From the NCBI GenBank assembly GCA_016764535.1, contig JAESRR010000178.1, positions 3,192-20,078 on the forward strand: a DNA stretch of 16,887 nucleotides, in the 5' to 3' direction. Positions 15,226 through 16,887 of this stretch are shown piece by piece. A program made the position numbers and the translations under genes. How positions within the stretch are numbered: the stretch's first letter is position 1; every line of letters starts with the position of its first letter. The notes beneath the pieces were generated by a model that ran no database searches, was not told where the DNA came from, and worked only from the letters and a program-made list of their open reading frames with translations. The stretch comes from Cohaesibacteraceae bacterium. GTDB lineage: Bacteria; Pseudomonadota; Alphaproteobacteria; Rhizobiales; Cohaesibacteraceae.

Positions 15226-15650
15226 ATCGGTGCCCCCGTTGTTTGACTACCGGCACCTGGTTATGACCGAACACTATAATGCCCGGATCGGGAAGAAGGC
15301 TGCGCTCCCTTATGCGGAAGTCGCAGCCTGCTATAACCAGAAGAAATTCCCTTGGGGAGTTCCTCCGCCAGACTGCCAGGATATCACGCAAAATTGCAGT
15401 TCTAAAGTCGAGACTGATTTCCTCGTCTCCAAAATCTTAAAGAACGAACGGTCATTAAGTGTTTGATAAATCGATGTTTACCTGCTGGTAGGGTTTGAGG
15501 GGTGCCACCGTTTTTTGCACATCGCATGCATCTGAAATCCAGCGGCGAAATCAGTATGTTGGCATGGATTGAAGAGTTGGTATGGGATTATGCAAAGGCT
15601 GTTTACCATTATGATAATTCGGCAATACGGCAGAGTACGCACGGGATACG
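15226..15650. other. Leader/promoter region of the binding-protein operon, then unassigned sequence
   Basis: The promoter for the five-gene operon must lie here on the minus strand. The best -10-like boxes are TATAGT (15278-15273) and TTATAG further upstream, without convincing -35 partners. A plus-strand frame starting with GTG at 15230 lacks a ribosome-binding site and overlaps the leader, so I do not call it. From 15467 to 15650 I see nothing recognisable. Confidence 0.45.
15297..15329 (-). promoter_or_regulatory. Leader hairpin upstream of the binding-protein operon
   Basis: AGGCTGCG and CGCAGCCT form a perfect 8-bp stem with a 17-base loop, about 70 bp upstream of the first gene. On the operon's strand it is followed by TTCTTCCC, pyrimidine-rich but not a proper T-run. 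It could be an attenuator-like or stability element if transcription starts upstream of it, or merely part of the promoter region. Confidence 0.35.
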
Positions 15651-15719
15651 GCACACCGCGAACAACCTGGCTCGATAGCAGAATATTCAGCGCCCTTTGT
15701 CATGGTAGTAATCTCCGCA

Positions 15720-15852
15720 CTATGGATTCTGAACAAATTTCAGGATGACGATTTGGGTGTTACAAGCGCTGCATAAACTCAACAACTTCAGCTGTTTAAC
15801 TCCAACACCACATCACCCACCGTGTCATGCTGATGTAGATCAGCATCCATAG
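15720..15852. repeat. REPIN/MITE-like repeat, copy 11 (array unit 1)
   Basis: 133 bp. The left half is a hybrid of ATTCTGAA with TTCAGGAT and has one mismatch; the right stem is ATGCTGAT/ATCAGCAT with loop GTAG. Confidence 0.83.
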
Positions 15853-15955
15853 TGATGACTGACGGAAAGGCACGGCGGTAGAGTCGGCACACCGCGAACA
15901 ACCTGGCTCGATAGCAGAATATTCAACGCCCTTTGTCATGGTAGTAATCTCCGCA

Positions 15956-16088
15956 TGATGGATTCTGAAATAAATTCAGAATGACACAGAGAGTGTTGCG
16001 AAGGCCGGAAAAACTCTACAACTTCAGCGGTTTAACTCCACCGTAACCTCACCCCCTGTGTCATGCTGATGTAGATCAGCATCCATAG
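15956..16088. repeat. REPIN/MITE-like repeat, copy 12 (array unit 2)
   Basis: 133 bp. Left stem ATTCTGAA/TTCAGAAT, loop ATAAA; right stem ATGCTGAT/ATCAGCAT, loop GTAG. Confidence 0.85.
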
Positions 16089-16192
16089 TGATGACTAACG
16101 GAAAGGCACGGCGGTAGTTGTCGGCACATTGCAAACAACCTGGCTGCACGGCAGAATATTCAACACCCTTTGACATGGTTGCAATCTCCGCA

Positions 16193-16326
16193 CTATGGAT
16201 TCTGAAATAAATTCAGAATGACAATGTATTGGGTTCCACCGCCAGAAAAACACAGCAACTTCAGTTATTTGCCCCCACCACTCACCTCACCCCCTGTGTC
16301 ATGCTGATGTAGATCAGCATCCATAG
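16193..16326. repeat. REPIN/MITE-like repeat, copy 13 (array unit 3)
   Basis: 134 bp, with the same stems as copy 12. Its left end is preceded by CCGCA, giving CCGCACTATGGAT, the longest form of the terminal inverted repeat. Confidence 0.85.
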
Positions 16327-16429
16327 TGATGACTAACGGAAAGGCACGGCGGTAGTGTCGGCACACCGCGAACAACCCGGCTCCACGGCAGAATATTCAA
16401 CCTCTTCTGTCATCGTTGAATTCTCCGCA

Positions 16430-16562
16430 TGATGGATCCTGAACAAATTTCAGGATGACAAGGAGAGTGTTGCCAACGTCGGATAAACACAACAACTTCA
16501 GCTGTTTAACTCCGCCATCAATTCACCCCCTGTGTCATGCTGATGTCGATCAGCATCCATAG
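16430..16562. repeat. REPIN/MITE-like repeat, copy 14 (array unit 4)
   Basis: 133 bp. Left stem ATCCTGAA/TTCAGGAT with loop CAAAT; right stem ATGCTGAT/ATCAGCAT with loop GTCG. The left stem differs from the neighbouring units, so array units have exchanged or converted stem types. Confidence 0.85.
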
Positions 16563-16665
16563 TGATGACTGACGGAAAGGCACGGCGGTAGTGTCGGCAC
16601 ACCGCGAACAACCTGGCTCCACGGCAGAATATTCAATACCCTTTGCCATCGTTGCAATCTCCGCA

Positions 16666-16798
16666 TGATGGATTCTGAAATAAATTCAGAATGACAATGT
16701 ATTCGGTACCAACACCAGAAAAATCCAACAACTTCAGCTGTTTAACTCCAGGCTCACCTCACCCCCTGCGTCATGCTGATGTAGATCAGCATCCATAG
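16666..16798. repeat. REPIN/MITE-like repeat, copy 15 (array unit 5)
   Basis: 133 bp. Left stem ATTCTGAA/TTCAGAAT, loop ATAAA; right stem ATGCTGAT/ATCAGCAT, loop GTAG, preceded by TGCGTC instead of the usual TGTGTC. Confidence 0.85.
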
Positions 16799-16887
16799 TG
16801 ATGACTGACGGAAAGGCACGGCGGTAGTGTCGGCACACCGCGAACAACCTGGCTGCACGGCAGAATATTCAACACCCTTTGACATGG

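Larger units (their letters stand above)
15651..16887. repeat. Tandem array of about 237-bp units, running off the window
   Basis: Six unit starts marked by GCACACCGCGAACAACCTGG (one diverged to GCACATTGCAAACAACC) lie at 15651, 15887, 16124, 16361, 16597 and 16833, a period of 236-237 bp. Each unit is one about 133-bp palindromic element plus a spacer of about 104 bp containing TGATGACTGACGGAAAGGC and GCAGAATATTCAA. Units are similar but not identical, so the array is not a recent assembly artefact. The last unit is cut by the window end, so the copy number is at least six. No open frame persists across units. It is not a CRISPR: the repeated block is too long and the intervening parts are conserved. 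Confidence 0.9.

Noticed and set aside
15230..15466. 78-codon plus-strand frame upstream of the binding-protein operon
   Set aside because: GTG start with no ribosome-binding site, overlaps the likely operon promoter and leader hairpin, no recognisable domain. A low-probability small gene, not called.
15651..16887. CRISPR array
   Set aside because: The periodicity is 236-237 bp and the sequence between palindromes is conserved from unit to unit, unlike short repeats with unique spacers; no cas genes are present.

Overview
The window looks like accessory chromosomal DNA of a Gram-negative proteobacterium, most likely an alphaproteobacterium. The evidence is moderate GC content, AraC/LysE/CDF-type genes, Tat and Sec signal peptides, and many short palindromic repeats of the kind common in that class. 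There is no rRNA, tRNA or other marker to fix the genus, so this is an inference.

Layout: (1) 1-2278, minus strand: two tandem duplicated LysE-family exporters, a third more distant LysE/RhtB exporter, and the start of a calcineurin-like phosphoesterase. The genes are packed with gaps of 0-9 bp and read as one operon. (2) 2809-4218, plus: a Tat-exported multicopper oxidase with all copper-ligand motifs intact. (3) 5724-6848, plus: a secreted protein of unknown function built from two copies of one cysteine-containing domain. (4) 7606-8502, minus: a cation diffusion facilitator metal transporter. (5) 9023-9880 minus and 10002-10937 plus: a divergent pair, an AraC-family regulator and a phytanoyl-CoA-dioxygenase-like Fe(II)/2-oxoglutarate oxygenase, with a symmetric TATAGT palindrome between them. 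(6) 11011-15225, minus: five consecutive paralogous family-3 periplasmic solute-binding proteins with no permease or ATPase gene, ending at a good intrinsic terminator. (7) 15226-16887: a leader region, then a tandem array of about 237-bp units running off the window edge.

From 2400 to 9022 almost every intergenic gap, and the right-end array, is filled with one repeat family. It is a 131-134-bp element made of two inverted palindromic halves with matching CTATGGAT/ATCCATAG ends. I count 15 copies: 13 intact, one interrupted and one decayed. The hairpin stems vary by paired substitutions. This is REPIN- or MITE-like and explains the small intergenic reading frames.

The two most interesting items are the five-gene orphan binding-protein cluster, which may be a multi-ligand sensing or scavenging set working with a distant partner, and the 133-bp repeat family with its tandem amplification. 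The two-domain secreted protein is a third unexplained item.
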